A stretch of 64,000 bases of DNA, taken from assembly GCF_009915155.1 (NCBI RefSeq), contig NZ_JAABLM010000007.1, positions 62,001 through 126,000 of the forward strand, read 5' to 3'. The notes beneath the pieces are model-generated. The model was not told the origin of the DNA and searched no databases. It saw only the letters and a list, made by a program, of their open reading frames with translations. The position numbers and the translations under genes were made by a program. This DNA comes from Flavobacterium ichthyis (GTDB lineage: Bacteria; Bacteroidota; Bacteroidia; Flavobacteriales; Flavobacteriaceae). Below, piece by piece: positions 53,567-62,456 of this stretch; position 1 is the first letter of the stretch, and each line of letters begins with the position of its first letter.

Positions 53567-54206
53567 ATACAAAATAATCATTGTTGATGATCATCTTCTG
53601 TTTTCGCAGTCATTAGAACTATTAATCAATAACTTCCAAAATTTTGAAGTCATCAACAGTTTTGAAAACGGAAAGGAATTTGTCAAACATTTTTTAGCGT
53701 CTAAAAAATTAGTTGCAGATTTAGTGTTACTCGATGTCAATATGCCAATTATGAATGGTATTGACACTATGATTTGGCTAAAAGAACATTTTCCAGACCA
53801 AAAAGTATTAGCGCTTTCCGTTAATGAAGATGAAGAAATAATTTTAAAAATGGTACGTCTAGGAACGCGAGGTTATCTTTTAAAAGACACGTCTCCAAAA
53901 ATATTTGAAAAAGCCATGCTTATGACTATTGAAGAAGGATATTTTTTTACAGAGATGGTTTCAAAACTATTGGTAAACGGCATTACAAAACCTGAACAAG
54001 ACGTAAAACTAGAACTAAAAGAAAAAGAACTAGAATTTGTAAAACTTGCCTGCACCGATAAAACTTATAAAGAAATAGCCGACGAAATGCACCTCAGCCC
54101 AAAAACAATTGACGGATATCGTGAAAATGTCTTTGTAAAAACTGATGTCAAAAACCGAATTGGATTAGTACTTTACGCCATAAAAAATAAGTTAATTACT
54201 TTGTAA
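53550..54206 (+). CDS. NarL/LuxR-type response regulator
   Basis: From the ATG at 53550 the protein is 218 aa. The receiver domain begins KYKIIIVDDHLLFSQSLELL with the acidic pair DD, phosphoacceptor Asp62 in LVLLDVNMPIMNGID, and LKDTSPKIFEKAML. A LuxR/GerE helix-turn-helix domain follows at about 148-212 (KEKELEFVKLACTDKTYKEI, LSPKTIDGYRENVF). It is the partner of the overlapping kinase. The divergent intergenic region carries palindromes it could bind, so it may control its own operon and the minus-strand cluster. A longer start at 53475 lies within the kinase and is rejected. Confidence 0.93.
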   Translation: MTSQTKYKIIIVDDHLLFSQSLELLINNFQNFEVINSFENGKEFVKHFLASKKLVADLVLLDVNMPIMNGIDTMIWLKEHFPDQKVLALSVNEDEEIILKMVRLGTRGYLLKDTSPKIFEKAMLMTIEEGYFFTEMVSKLLVNGITKPEQDVKLELKEKELEFVKLACTDKTYKEIADEMHLSPKTIDGYRENVFVKTDVKNRIGLVLYAIKNKLITL

Positions 54207-54230
54207 AATATATTTTTTAGATAAAATTAT

Positions 54231-55262
54231 CTACAACCGCTCTTTTATTAATTCAATAATTTCCTTTGTAGAAACAGCTCTAGTATCTACTGCAATATTA
54301 CTGTTGCCATATGGCAAATATCTCGCTATGTTGTTGCTATTGAATAATCCAATAATGGGTACTTTTGCAGCACTCGCCAAATGCATGATACCACTATCTG
54401 CACCAATAAAAACATTACAATGATGTAAAACTGCACCTAGTTCTCGAATATCTTGACTCAAAAATTCTTTTGCTTCAAAAGCTATAGCTGATTCATTATG
54501 AGCTGGCAAAATTTCCAATATTAAACTGTCAGGAAACGCTAATTTTAATAAATCATAAAATTTTCGCCACCATATCACACCATGATTCTTTTCACCCGTT
54601 GCAAAAGTAAAAATGGCAATTACATTTTTTTTATCACCCCTTAATTTTTCTAAAAGAATTTTTCCATGAGACAACTCGTCAGTACTTAACCGCAAATTTA
54701 ACTCTGGAATTTTCTCCTTTTTAACCTCTACCCCTATCAATTCCATACACTTTCTAAAATACACGACAGGAAACTTGGCCATGTGTGGTTCTAAAATAGA
54801 AACACCATTTGGCAAATCGCCAAAAAACTTAAATCGAGCTCGTGAAACCTTTGTAGCCAACCTCCCGGAAGATGAGCAAGCATCTATATTTATCACAAAA
54901 TCGTATTTTTTTTTGCGAATTGAAAACCACATTTTAGAATATTCCACAAATTCCTTGAACGGCTTTTTTGGCAGTCGGATAAACGTATCAACGTTAGGAA
55001 AAGCTTTAAAAATTGTCGGAGCTAAAGTACCTTTTACAAATACATCTACTTTGGCATTTGGGAAATTTCGTTCTATCTCATCAATTAAAGGCGTTACCAT
55101 CAATAAATTTCCTAATCTTTGATTGGGTCGATTAATTAAAATTCTTTGGATACTGGTAGGATTTACTGTCGTCAAATATTTAAAATTCGATTGCCCGAGG
55201 TCTTTAGTCAAGTTGCGCATTATCTTTCTACGAAAGACATTGACACTTTTGGGGATTTTCAT
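54231..55262 (-). CDS. Glycosyltransferase family 9 (heptosyltransferase-like)
   Basis: The 343-aa protein has IQRILINRPNQRLGNLLMVT at the start, matching the GT9 start of the LPS heptosyltransferases, and GADSGIMHLASAAKVPIIGL, the sugar-nucleotide-binding motif of the family, in the C-terminal half. It would add a sugar to an outer-core or surface glycan. It is convergent with the response regulator gene (24-bp gap) and alone on its strand. Confidence 0.87.
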   Translation of the reverse strand: MKIPKSVNVFRRKIMRNLTKDLGQSNFKYLTTVNPTSIQRILINRPNQRLGNLLMVTPLIDEIERNFPNAKVDVFVKGTLAPTIFKAFPNVDTFIRLPKKPFKEFVEYSKMWFSIRKKKYDFVINIDACSSSGRLATKVSRARFKFFGDLPNGVSILEPHMAKFPVVYFRKCMELIGVEVKKEKIPELNLRLSTDELSHGKILLEKLRGDKKNVIAIFTFATGEKNHGVIWWRKFYDLLKLAFPDSLILEILPAHNESAIAFEAKEFLSQDIRELGAVLHHCNVFIGADSGIMHLASAAKVPIIGLFNSNNIARYLPYGNSNIAVDTRAVSTKEIIELIKERL

Positions 55263-55429
55263 AACTAATAAACAGATATATTTAACGAATATAACGAAAA
55301 AATTGAATGAATATTATTTCCGAGCAAAAGGTCAAACTTTATTGAAACTCTTTTATTTTGTAGTTTTCTCAACATTCATATCCAAGTTACTTTTATTATA
55401 GAGAAATTCGTAACTTCCGAATAAAAACT

Positions 55430-55936
55430 ATGAAAAAAATTATTCTTGTATTTGCTTCTTTTTTAGCGATTACCACTTCTGCACAAAAAAACAATGACGA
55501 AAAAACCGCCATTGACCAACTCTTAAATAATTGGCACAAAGCAGCCGCCGATGCTCATTATGACGAATATTTTTCCGTAATGGCAGATAATTCCATCTAC
55601 ATTGGAACGGACGCCACAGAAAACTGGACTAAAAAAGAATTTATGATATGGGCGAAACCTCATTTCAACAGGGGAAAAGCGTGGGATTTTAAAACTTTGC
55701 AACGCAACATTTATTTCTCCGCTAATAAAAAATTGGTCTGGTTTGACGAATTGCTGAATACTCAAATGAAAATTTGTCGCGGATCAGGCGTTCTAGAAAA
55801 AGTCAAAGGCGAATGGAAACTTAAACACTACGTGCTTTCCATGACCATTCCTAATGACAACGTGGACGAAGTCATCAAAACAAAACAAACTATTGAAGAT
55901 AAACTAATTGAAGAATTAGGTAATTCGGGTAATTAG
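55430..55936 (+). CDS. Secreted NTF2/SnoaL-like protein
   Basis: The 168-aa protein has signal peptide MKKIILVFASFLAITTSAQ. LLNNWHKAAADAHYDEYFSV, YIGTDATENWTKKEFMIWAK and KVKGEWKLKHYVLSMTIPND fit the NTF2-like DUF4440/SnoaL fold. Catalytic or ligand residues cannot be set. The downstream gap is filled with a tandem repeat. The other NTF2-like protein of this window is at 19051. Confidence 0.78.
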   Translation: MKKIILVFASFLAITTSAQKNNDEKTAIDQLLNNWHKAAADAHYDEYFSVMADNSIYIGTDATENWTKKEFMIWAKPHFNRGKAWDFKTLQRNIYFSANKKLVWFDELLNTQMKICRGSGVLEKVKGEWKLKHYVLSMTIPNDNVDEVIKTKQTIEDKLIEELGNSGN

Positions 55937-55939
55937 CTA

Positions 55940-56062
55940 ATTATCTAATTTTCTAACTATCTAATCATCTAACTATCTAATCATCTAACTATCTAATTAT
56001 CTAACTATCTAATTTTCTAACTATCTAATTATCTAACTATCTAATTATCTAACTATCTAACT
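55940..56062. repeat. Imperfect 9-bp tandem repeat array
   Basis: About 13 copies of a 9-bp unit ctaactatc/ctaattatc/ctaatcatc fill the whole gap between two convergent genes, with no interspersed spacers. The same phrase recurs in short form at 33368-33393. Confidence 0.85.
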
Positions 56063-56064
56063 AT

Positions 56065-57006
56065 CTAATTCCCCAAATGCTCCAGCATATCCACCGTCAT
56101 TTTCGGCAAATCAAATTCGTGATTCCAGCCCCAATCTTGCCTTGCACGACTATCATCAATGCTTCCTGGCCAACTGTCGGCAATTTTTTGACGAAAATCC
56201 GGTTCATACGTAATTTCAAAATCCGGAATATGTTTTTTAATCTCTTCCGCAATTTCTTTCGGATCAAAACTCATCGCTGCTAAGTTATAGGACGACCTGA
56301 TTTTGATATCTTCTTTCGGAGCGTTCATAATTTCTATGGTTGCACGAATCGCATCGTCCATGTACATCATCGGTAAAAGCGTATTTTCCTTCAAAAAACA
56401 AGTGTAATTTTTGTCACTCAGAGCTTTGTAGTAAATATCAACCGCATAATCCGTAGTTCCGCCACCTGGAGGCGTTGACCAACTAATTAATCCAGGATAA
56501 CGAATGCTTCTCACATCTACGCCAAATAAATTGTGGTAATATTCACACCACCGTTCACCTGCTTGCTTGCTAATTCCATAAACGGTTGACGGCTCCATGA
56601 TGGTAAATTGCGGCGTATTTTCTTGCGGAGTCGTAGGCCCGAAAACGGCTATGCTAGAAGGCCAAAAGATTTTTTTTATTTTTCCGGCTTTCGCCAAATT
56701 TAACACGTGAAAAAGCGAATTCATATTTAAATCCCAAGCAAATGCCGGATTTTTTTCAGCTGTAGCCGAAAGCAATGCAGCCATTAAATACACTTCTTCA
56801 ATTTCGTATTGCTCTATTATAGATTCTACTTGGTTAAAATCTAGCGCATTTACAACCTCAAATGGTCCGGAATTTACAAAGTCAGGATCCCCTTTTCGAA
56901 CATCTGAAGCAATCACTTGATCCGTTCCTAATTTTTTGCGAAGCGTTTTGGTCAACTCTGTACCAATTTGCCCACAAGCTCCAATGATTAAAACTTTGGC
57001 TTTCAT
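56065..57006 (-). CDS. tdh: L-threonine 3-dehydrogenase, SDR/epimerase type
   Basis: From the ATG at 57006 the protein is 313 aa: the NAD-binding glycine motif VLIIGACGQIGTELTKTL, then Tyr-x-x-x-Lys in MEPSTVYGISKQAGERW, FWPSSIAVFG and SIRYPGLISWSTPPGGGTTD, all typical of the SDR-type threonine dehydrogenases of Bacteroidota. It oxidises threonine to 2-amino-3-ketobutyrate, the substrate of Kbl (1873-3069). The upstream in-frame start at 57030 is less likely. The symbol follows function; the zinc-dependent Tdh of E. coli is unrelated. Confidence 0.92.
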   Translation of the reverse strand: MKAKVLIIGACGQIGTELTKTLRKKLGTDQVIASDVRKGDPDFVNSGPFEVVNALDFNQVESIIEQYEIEEVYLMAALLSATAEKNPAFAWDLNMNSLFHVLNLAKAGKIKKIFWPSSIAVFGPTTPQENTPQFTIMEPSTVYGISKQAGERWCEYYHNLFGVDVRSIRYPGLISWSTPPGGGTTDYAVDIYYKALSDKNYTCFLKENTLLPMMYMDDAIRATIEIMNAPKEDIKIRSSYNLAAMSFDPKEIAEEIKKHIPDFEITYEPDFRQKIADSWPGSIDDSRARQDWGWNHEFDLPKMTVDMLEHLGN

Positions 57007-57220
57007 AAAATGCGAGGTTAAGCACGGCAAATATAATTCTTTAAAAATCGAAAAGTTGTTAATTTCAATTCAAAAAAATGAGCAATTTTCAACAAATTTG
57101 TTAGTTTGACCAATTGATATTGAGAAATTGTCAAAAAAATAAAAAAATATACGCGCATTTTTAGGTAAACTTTATGAGTATCAGGGTGGTAAATGTTATT
57201 AAAAATTGTAGCAACATTCG

Positions 57221-57228
57221 TAAATTTG
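57221..57228 (+). promoter_or_regulatory. -7 box of the lipoprotein/mfd unit
   Basis: TAAATTTG is 18 bp before the lipoprotein ATG at 57247. A TTG at 57206-57208 is only 12 bp upstream, too close to be the -33 element. Confidence 0.5.
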
Positions 57229-57246
57229 CCACTTTAGAAAAAAACT

Positions 57247-57909
57247 ATGAAAATCAAATTAATATTACTTTTTTTCTCGGCAATAATGTTGATAAGTTGC
57301 AAAGACAATGAAACACAAAAAATTGATACCGCTAAAGAAGCTCAAAAAAACGAATTAATTTTTGCTAACTTAGAGAAACACTGGAATCTGACACCTCCAC
57401 AACATTCACCCACGGTAGAAAATATAATTAGAAACTGGAGCGAATGGCGTCTTTTTGTAACCGAAATCCAGCAAAAACCCAAGAGCTCAATTGGAGCATT
57501 TCAACAAAAAGCAAGAACCATGACAACGCGCGTCAATAATTTGACCAACAACATTCCGGCAATGTTCAACACGCCTTCAATCAATTCCCGAATCATGACT
57601 TTAGGAACGAAGGTGAAAAGTTTAGATTTGTACATCAATTTACATCAAATTCCAGAAGATAAAGTGCTGAAATTAATTCCGGAAATCAATCAGGAAATGA
57701 ATTCTTTATCTTTACAAATGGAGGAAATAATTACCAAAAGCCAAATAAAATTGGAAGAAGGTGAAGCAGAGATGATACAGAGTTTGGCTAGAAAAAGAGA
57801 TTCCTTGGCAAAACCACAATTAAAGCCTTCAGTTTCTAATCAAAATAATATAAAAAGAAAAGAACAAGGTTTTATTCCCACATTAAACCCTAAAGCCACC
57901 AAACAGTAA
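57247..57909 (+). CDS. Lipoprotein of unknown function
   Basis: The 220-aa protein has a lipoprotein signal (MKIKLILLFFSAIMLISC, Cys18). The rest is mostly helical and charged, with SEWRLFVTEIQQKPKSSIGA and RVNNLTNNIPAMFNTPSINS. I do not recognise a domain. It lies 12 bp upstream of mfd and is probably cotranscribed, but no role in repair is implied by its sequence. Confidence 0.75.
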   Translation: MKIKLILLFFSAIMLISCKDNETQKIDTAKEAQKNELIFANLEKHWNLTPPQHSPTVENIIRNWSEWRLFVTEIQQKPKSSIGAFQQKARTMTTRVNNLTNNIPAMFNTPSINSRIMTLGTKVKSLDLYINLHQIPEDKVLKLIPEINQEMNSLSLQMEEIITKSQIKLEEGEAEMIQSLARKRDSLAKPQLKPSVSNQNNIKRKEQGFIPTLNPKATKQ

Positions 57910-57921
57910 TTTATTTTTTAT

Positions 57922-60900
57922 TTGAAACCACTCATTTTAAATACTTATTCAGGTGCTGCAAAAACGCAGCAAATTGTCGAAATTTTAAAAAACCGGGAAG
58001 CAAAAATTCACTTAAAAGGATTAATTGGCTCATCGATTTCTTTCGTAATTTCGGCTTTGTTCGAAAAAACGGACTTGCCTTACTTGCTCATTTTTCAAGA
58101 CAAGGAAGAAGCGGCATATTACCTTAACGATTTAGAACAATTAATTGGTGAGGAAGATGTGCTTTTTTATCCGGGTTCTTATCGTCGTCCGTACCAAATT
58201 GAAGATACTGACAACGCCAGCGTTTTGCTTCGTGCGGAAGTTTTAAACCGCATCAATTCCCGAAAAAAACCTGCTGTAATTGTTACTTATCCGGATGCAC
58301 TTTTTGAAAAAGTAGTAACCCGTAAGGAGCTTGACAAAAACACGCTAAAAGTTGCCGTTGGCGATCAGGTTTCCATTGATTTTATCAACGAAGTTTTATT
58401 TGAATACGAATTTAAAAGGGTTGATTTTATCACGGAACCAGGAGAATTTTCGGTTCGTGGTGGGATTTTAGATGTGTTTTCTTTTTCTAATGAAAATCCT
58501 TTCCGAATTGAATTTTTTGGGAACGAAGTCGATAGTATCAGAACTTTTGATGTAGAAACCCAACTTTCGGTTGAAAAACAAAAGAAAATTACGATAATTC
58601 CCAACGTTGAAAATAAATTTTTTAAAGAAAATAGAGAAAGTTTCCTGAATTATATCAATGAAAAAACAGTTTTGTTTATCCAAAATTCGGATTATCTTTT
58701 TTCAAAATTAGACCATCTTTTCAGTCGTGCCAAAGAAATTTTTGCTTCGATGGATACCACAATTCAGCATGTACAACCTGAAGAATTATTTCTTAACCAA
58801 GAGGAATTTATCAAGAAAGCAGTAAATTTCACTATTGCAGAAATTGGATCGAAATCAACTTTTAAAATTGAAAAAATTTTCGACTACCACGTTCAGCCAC
58901 AACCTTCGTTCAACAAACAATTTGATTTGCTGCTAAACAACCTCAACGAGAATCATTTTAACGGTTACCGAAATTACATTTTCTGTTCAAATGACCAGCA
59001 AGCTAAACGCTTTCACGATATTTTTGAATCAATCGATGAAGAAAACAGCGAAAATATCCGGAAACAATATCATACCATCGTTTTCCCGCTTTTTCAAGGA
59101 TTTATTGACGAAGAAAATAAAATTTTAGCTTATACAGATCATCAAATTTTTGAGCGTTATCATAAATTCAACATTAAAAATGGTTATTCCAAGAAACAAA
59201 CCATCACGCTCAAAGAATTAAACACGCTTTCAGTGGGTGATTATGTCACGCATATTGATCACGGAATTGGGAAATTTGGAGGTTTACAAAAAATTCAGGT
59301 GGAAGGAAAAACCCAAGAAGCCATCAAATTAGTTTATGCAGATAATGATATTGTGTATGTAAGCATTCATTCCCTACATAAAATTTCAAAATTTAATGGT
59401 AAAGATGGTGCTCCGCCAAAAATTTATAAATTAGGTTCAAACGCCTGGAAAGCATTGAAGCAAAAAACCAAAGCGCGGGTAAAACACATTGCCTTTAATT
59501 TGATTCAATTGTATGCAAAACGCCGTTTGGAGAAAGGATTTCAATTTGCGCCAGACAGTTATTTGCAAGCCGAATTAGAATCTTCTTTTATCTACGAAGA
59601 TACGCCAGACCAATTAAAAGCCACTCAAGACGTGAAAGCCGATATGGAAAACGAGCGTCCGATGGATCGATTGGTTTGTGGTGATGTTGGCTTTGGTAAA
59701 ACCGAAGTAGCGATTAGAGCGGCTTTTAAAGCGGTTGATAACGGAAAACAAGTGGCAATTTTAGTTCCCACAACTATTTTGGCTTTTCAGCATTTTAAAA
59801 CTTTTTCCGAAAGGTTAAAAGAAATGCCAGTTTCTGTAGGATATTTGAATCGTTTTCGCACTGCAAAGCAAAAGTCAGAAACACTAAAACAATTAGCAGA
59901 AGGCAAACTTGACATCATTATCGGAACGCATCAATTGGTAAATAAAAATGTGGTTTTTAAAGATTTAGGACTTTTGATAGTTGATGAAGAACAAAAATTT
60001 GGTGTTAACGTAAAAGACAAACTTAAAACCATCGCTACCAATATTGATACATTAACCTTAACGGCAACACCAATTCCGAGAACTTTACAATTTTCGTTGA
60101 TGGCGGCAAGAGATTTAAGTGTCATCACAACGCCACCACCAAACCGTTACCCAATTGAAACCCAAGTGGTTGGTTTTAACGAAGAAACCATTCGGGACGC
60201 AATTTCTTACGAAATTCAACGAAACGGACAGGTTTTTTTCATCAATAATAGGATTGAAAATATAAAGGAAATCGCTGGTATGATTCAGCGGTTGGTTCCC
60301 GGAGCTAGAGTTGGCGTTGGACACGGACAAATGGATGGCAAAAAGTTAGAAGAATTGATGCTGGCTTTTATGAACGGTGATTTTGATGTTTTGGTAGCCA
60401 CAACTATTATTGAAAGTGGTTTAGATGTACCTAATGCCAATACTATTTTTATTAATAATGCCAATAATTTCGGGCTTTCAGATTTGCATCAAATGCGTGG
60501 TCGTGTGGGACGAAGCAATAAAAAAGCATTTTGTTATTTTATTGCACCACCGTATTCTGCCATGACAGATGATGCAAGAAAAAGAATTCAAGCTTTGGAA
60601 CAATTCAGTGAATTGGGAAGCGGTTTTAACATTGCCATGAAAGATTTAGAAATTCGAGGCGCTGGTGATTTATTGGGTGGCGAACAAAGTGGTTTCATCA
60701 ATGAAATTGGTTTCGAAACTTACCAAAAAATCATGAACGAAGCCATTGAAGAACTCAAAGAAAACGAATTTAAAGACCTATACGAAAATGAAGATGCTGG
60801 CAAAGAAAAGGAATACGTAAAAGAAATTCAAATTGATTCGGACTTTGAATTGTTGTTTCCGGATGAATACATCAATAATATTTCTGAAAGATTAAATTTA

Positions 60901-61275
60901 TATAACGAATTAAGCAATTTAAGAACAGAAAAAGAATTACTCGATTATGAGCAGAAACTAGTAGACCGTTTCGGGCAATTGCCAAAACCTGCCAAGGCTT
61001 TGCTCAATAGTATCAGAATAAAATGGATTGCAACCAAACTTGGAATTGAAAAATTAATTTTAAAACAAGGCAAAATGGTAGCCTATTTCGTATCTGACCA
61101 ACAATCAGATTATTACACATCTAACCAGTTTCATAAGGTTCTACAATTTGTGCAAACTCACGGAAACCTATGCAAGATGAAAGAAAAAGAAACCAAAAAT
61201 GGCTTAAGATTGTTACTTACTTTTGAAAACGTAAAATCAGTTAAAAAAGCCTTGGAATTATTAGAATTGATATAA
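57922..61275 (+). CDS. mfd: Transcription-repair coupling factor
   Basis: The 1117-aa helicase removes RNA polymerase stalled at DNA damage and recruits UvrA. A UvrB-like N-terminal module (to about 330), the CarD-like RNA-polymerase-interacting domain LSVGDYVTHIDHGIGKFGGL (about 435-500), the SF2 motor with Walker A VCGDVGFGKTEVAI and DEEQ in LLIVDEEQKFGV, motif VI MRGRVGRSNKKAF, and the C-terminal TRCF domain are all present. A TTG start at 57922 is used, since no ATG lies between it and the lipoprotein stop. Confidence 0.96.
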   Translation: MKPLILNTYSGAAKTQQIVEILKNREAKIHLKGLIGSSISFVISALFEKTDLPYLLIFQDKEEAAYYLNDLEQLIGEEDVLFYPGSYRRPYQIEDTDNASVLLRAEVLNRINSRKKPAVIVTYPDALFEKVVTRKELDKNTLKVAVGDQVSIDFINEVLFEYEFKRVDFITEPGEFSVRGGILDVFSFSNENPFRIEFFGNEVDSIRTFDVETQLSVEKQKKITIIPNVENKFFKENRESFLNYINEKTVLFIQNSDYLFSKLDHLFSRAKEIFASMDTTIQHVQPEELFLNQEEFIKKAVNFTIAEIGSKSTFKIEKIFDYHVQPQPSFNKQFDLLLNNLNENHFNGYRNYIFCSNDQQAKRFHDIFESIDEENSENIRKQYHTIVFPLFQGFIDEENKILAYTDHQIFERYHKFNIKNGYSKKQTITLKELNTLSVGDYVTHIDHGIGKFGGLQKIQVEGKTQEAIKLVYADNDIVYVSIHSLHKISKFNGKDGAPPKIYKLGSNAWKALKQKTKARVKHIAFNLIQLYAKRRLEKGFQFAPDSYLQAELESSFIYEDTPDQLKATQDVKADMENERPMDRLVCGDVGFGKTEVAIRAAFKAVDNGKQVAILVPTTILAFQHFKTFSERLKEMPVSVGYLNRFRTAKQKSETLKQLAEGKLDIIIGTHQLVNKNVVFKDLGLLIVDEEQKFGVNVKDKLKTIATNIDTLTLTATPIPRTLQFSLMAARDLSVITTPPPNRYPIETQVVGFNEETIRDAISYEIQRNGQVFFINNRIENIKEIAGMIQRLVPGARVGVGHGQMDGKKLEELMLAFMNGDFDVLVATTIIESGLDVPNANTIFINNANNFGLSDLHQMRGRVGRSNKKAFCYFIAPPYSAMTDDARKRIQALEQFSELGSGFNIAMKDLEIRGAGDLLGGEQSGFINEIGFETYQKIMNEAIEELKENEFKDLYENEDAGKEKEYVKEIQIDSDFELLFPDEYINNISERLNLYNELSNLRTEKELLDYEQKLVDRFGQLPKPAKALLNSIRIKWIATKLGIEKLILKQGKMVAYFVSDQQSDYYTSNQFHKVLQFVQTHGNLCKMKEKETKNGLRLLLTFENVKSVKKALELLELI

Positions 61276-61276
61276 A

Positions 61277-61301
61277 AAAAGCCCTGTAACTCAGGGCTTT
61301 T
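61277..61301. terminator. Bidirectional intrinsic terminator after mfd
   Basis: aaaagccctg and cagggctttt form a perfect 10-bp stem with a 5-nt loop directly after the mfd stop. It can also serve the convergent gene ending at 61323. Confidence 0.88.
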
Positions 61302-61322
61302 GGCTTATTCTTGTAATTATAA

Positions 61323-61982
61323 TTACAGATTTCTAAGGTCTTTAATTACCTTGAAAGCAACATCTACTTCATCTTCGCTTACCAAAATCGTAAATTCGTA
61401 TGAAGTTGAAATCACTTCGTTTACAATGATTCCTTCCCAAGCCAAACGCTGGAAGATAAAGTAATACACCCCAGGAGTGGACACATTGTCTTTTGGTAAT
61501 TTCACAGTAATTGAGGCCAAATTTTCGTATTTGTGTAACAATTTTTCTCCCGTAAAATGTTTGTCAACCAAATGAGCAACACTGTCACTCAACACAATAT
61601 TTGTTTCACTAACGCCTCTCGAGGAAGTGTAAAAAATATCTGAATGTTGGTTGATTTCCGAAATTAATGCCGCTTGTTTGTCAAGAATTTTATCGGAAAC
61701 AGAAAAAGTATAATCCGATAAAGAAGAACGAACAGTAATCTCGCCAATTCCTTTCAAAACCTTTACAATTTTATGGTTCAATCTAAAATCTAAGTCTTCA
61801 GACAAACGTTTAAGTGCCATCACAACGGCACCTTGCTTCACTTCTTTCCCTAATTCTTGTTTAAGATCCGGGAGCATATTTCTGGAAAGTGAGGTGAGAT
61901 TGATAATTCCTTGAGACAATGCACTTAGCAAAAATGGTTTACTTTTAATGTATTGTTCAACAACAGAGGAAATTGTTTTCAT
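61323..61982 (-). CDS. ACT-like domain protein (often labelled aspartate kinase in Flavobacteria)
   Basis: From the ATG at 61982 the protein is 219 aa (MKTISSVVEQYIKSKPFLLS). The C-terminal half has two ACT-like stretches (LASITVKLPKDNVSTPGVYY and IIVNEVISTSYEFTILVSED). The N-terminal half is a helical segment (about 1-70). It lacks a kinase domain, so the usual label aspartate kinase would be misleading; a small-molecule-binding regulator is more consistent. An upstream start at 62081 overlaps yraN and is rejected because a promoter lies in between. Confidence 0.75.
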   Translation of the reverse strand: MKTISSVVEQYIKSKPFLLSALSQGIINLTSLSRNMLPDLKQELGKEVKQGAVVMALKRLSEDLDFRLNHKIVKVLKGIGEITVRSSLSDYTFSVSDKILDKQAALISEINQHSDIFYTSSRGVSETNIVLSDSVAHLVDKHFTGEKLLHKYENLASITVKLPKDNVSTPGVYYFIFQRLAWEGIIVNEVISTSYEFTILVSEDEVDVAFKVIKDLRNL

Positions 61983-62007
61983 AATTATTTTATTAGGTGG
62001 TGTACCG

Positions 62008-62037
62008 CAAATATAAAAAATTGTTGGTTTTCTACAA
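62008..62037 (-). promoter_or_regulatory. Promoter of the ACT-like protein gene
   Basis: On the minus strand TTTG (62034-62037) and TATATTTG (62008-62015) are 18 bp apart, a perfect consensus. This fixes the start at 61982, 26 bp downstream. Confidence 0.8.
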
Positions 62038-62046
62038 ATATTCTTA

Positions 62047-62406
62047 CTAAAAATAGAAAAACGCATCTTCCAAATGTTCAATTGTGAAATTTTCGTTTAA
62101 TTTCGAAATGGCAATGATATCAAACCGAATGTTCTCTGGCCTATCAAAAACATTTACATATTCGTCCACCGCTTTTACTAGGAGTTTAATTTTTGCTGGT
62201 TTTACAAAATCTTGTGGCAAACCAAAGTCATTTGAAGAGCGGGTTTTAACTTCCACAATTGCTAAAATATTATTTTTTACAGCCACAATATCAAGCTCAG
62301 CTTTTTGAAAAACCCAATTGCGATGCAAAACTTCAAAACCGTTTTGCTGAAGAAATTCTACTGCAAGGTCTTCGCCTAATTTACCTAAGTCATTGTGTTC
62401 TGCCAT
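62047..62406 (-). CDS. YraN/UPF0102 family protein (nuclease-fold)
   Basis: The 119-aa protein has LGKLGEDLAVEFLQQNGFEV and the nuclease-fold pattern ELDIVAVKNNILAIVEVKTR (E-x..-D..E-x-K). The family has the restriction-endonuclease-like PD-(D/E)XK fold, but its role is not established. It lies between an ACT-like gene and the LD-carboxypeptidase gene on the same strand. Confidence 0.9.
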   Translation of the reverse strand: MAEHNDLGKLGEDLAVEFLQQNGFEVLHRNWVFQKAELDIVAVKNNILAIVEVKTRSSNDFGLPQDFVKPAKIKLLVKAVDEYVNVFDRPENIRFDIIAISKLNENFTIEHLEDAFFYF

Positions 62407-62456
62407 ATTTTAAATCATTAGTTTGTTAAAAAATTTTGACAAAATATTTTATTAAC

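Noticed and set aside
46413..54206. Genomic island with attachment sites at tRNA-Asn
   Set aside because: No repeat of the tRNA 3' end and no integrase were found in the window; kept only as a weak suggestion.
55940..56062. Possible CRISPR or origin iterons
   Set aside because: Units are only 9 bp, variable, without spacers, and no replication gene is near.
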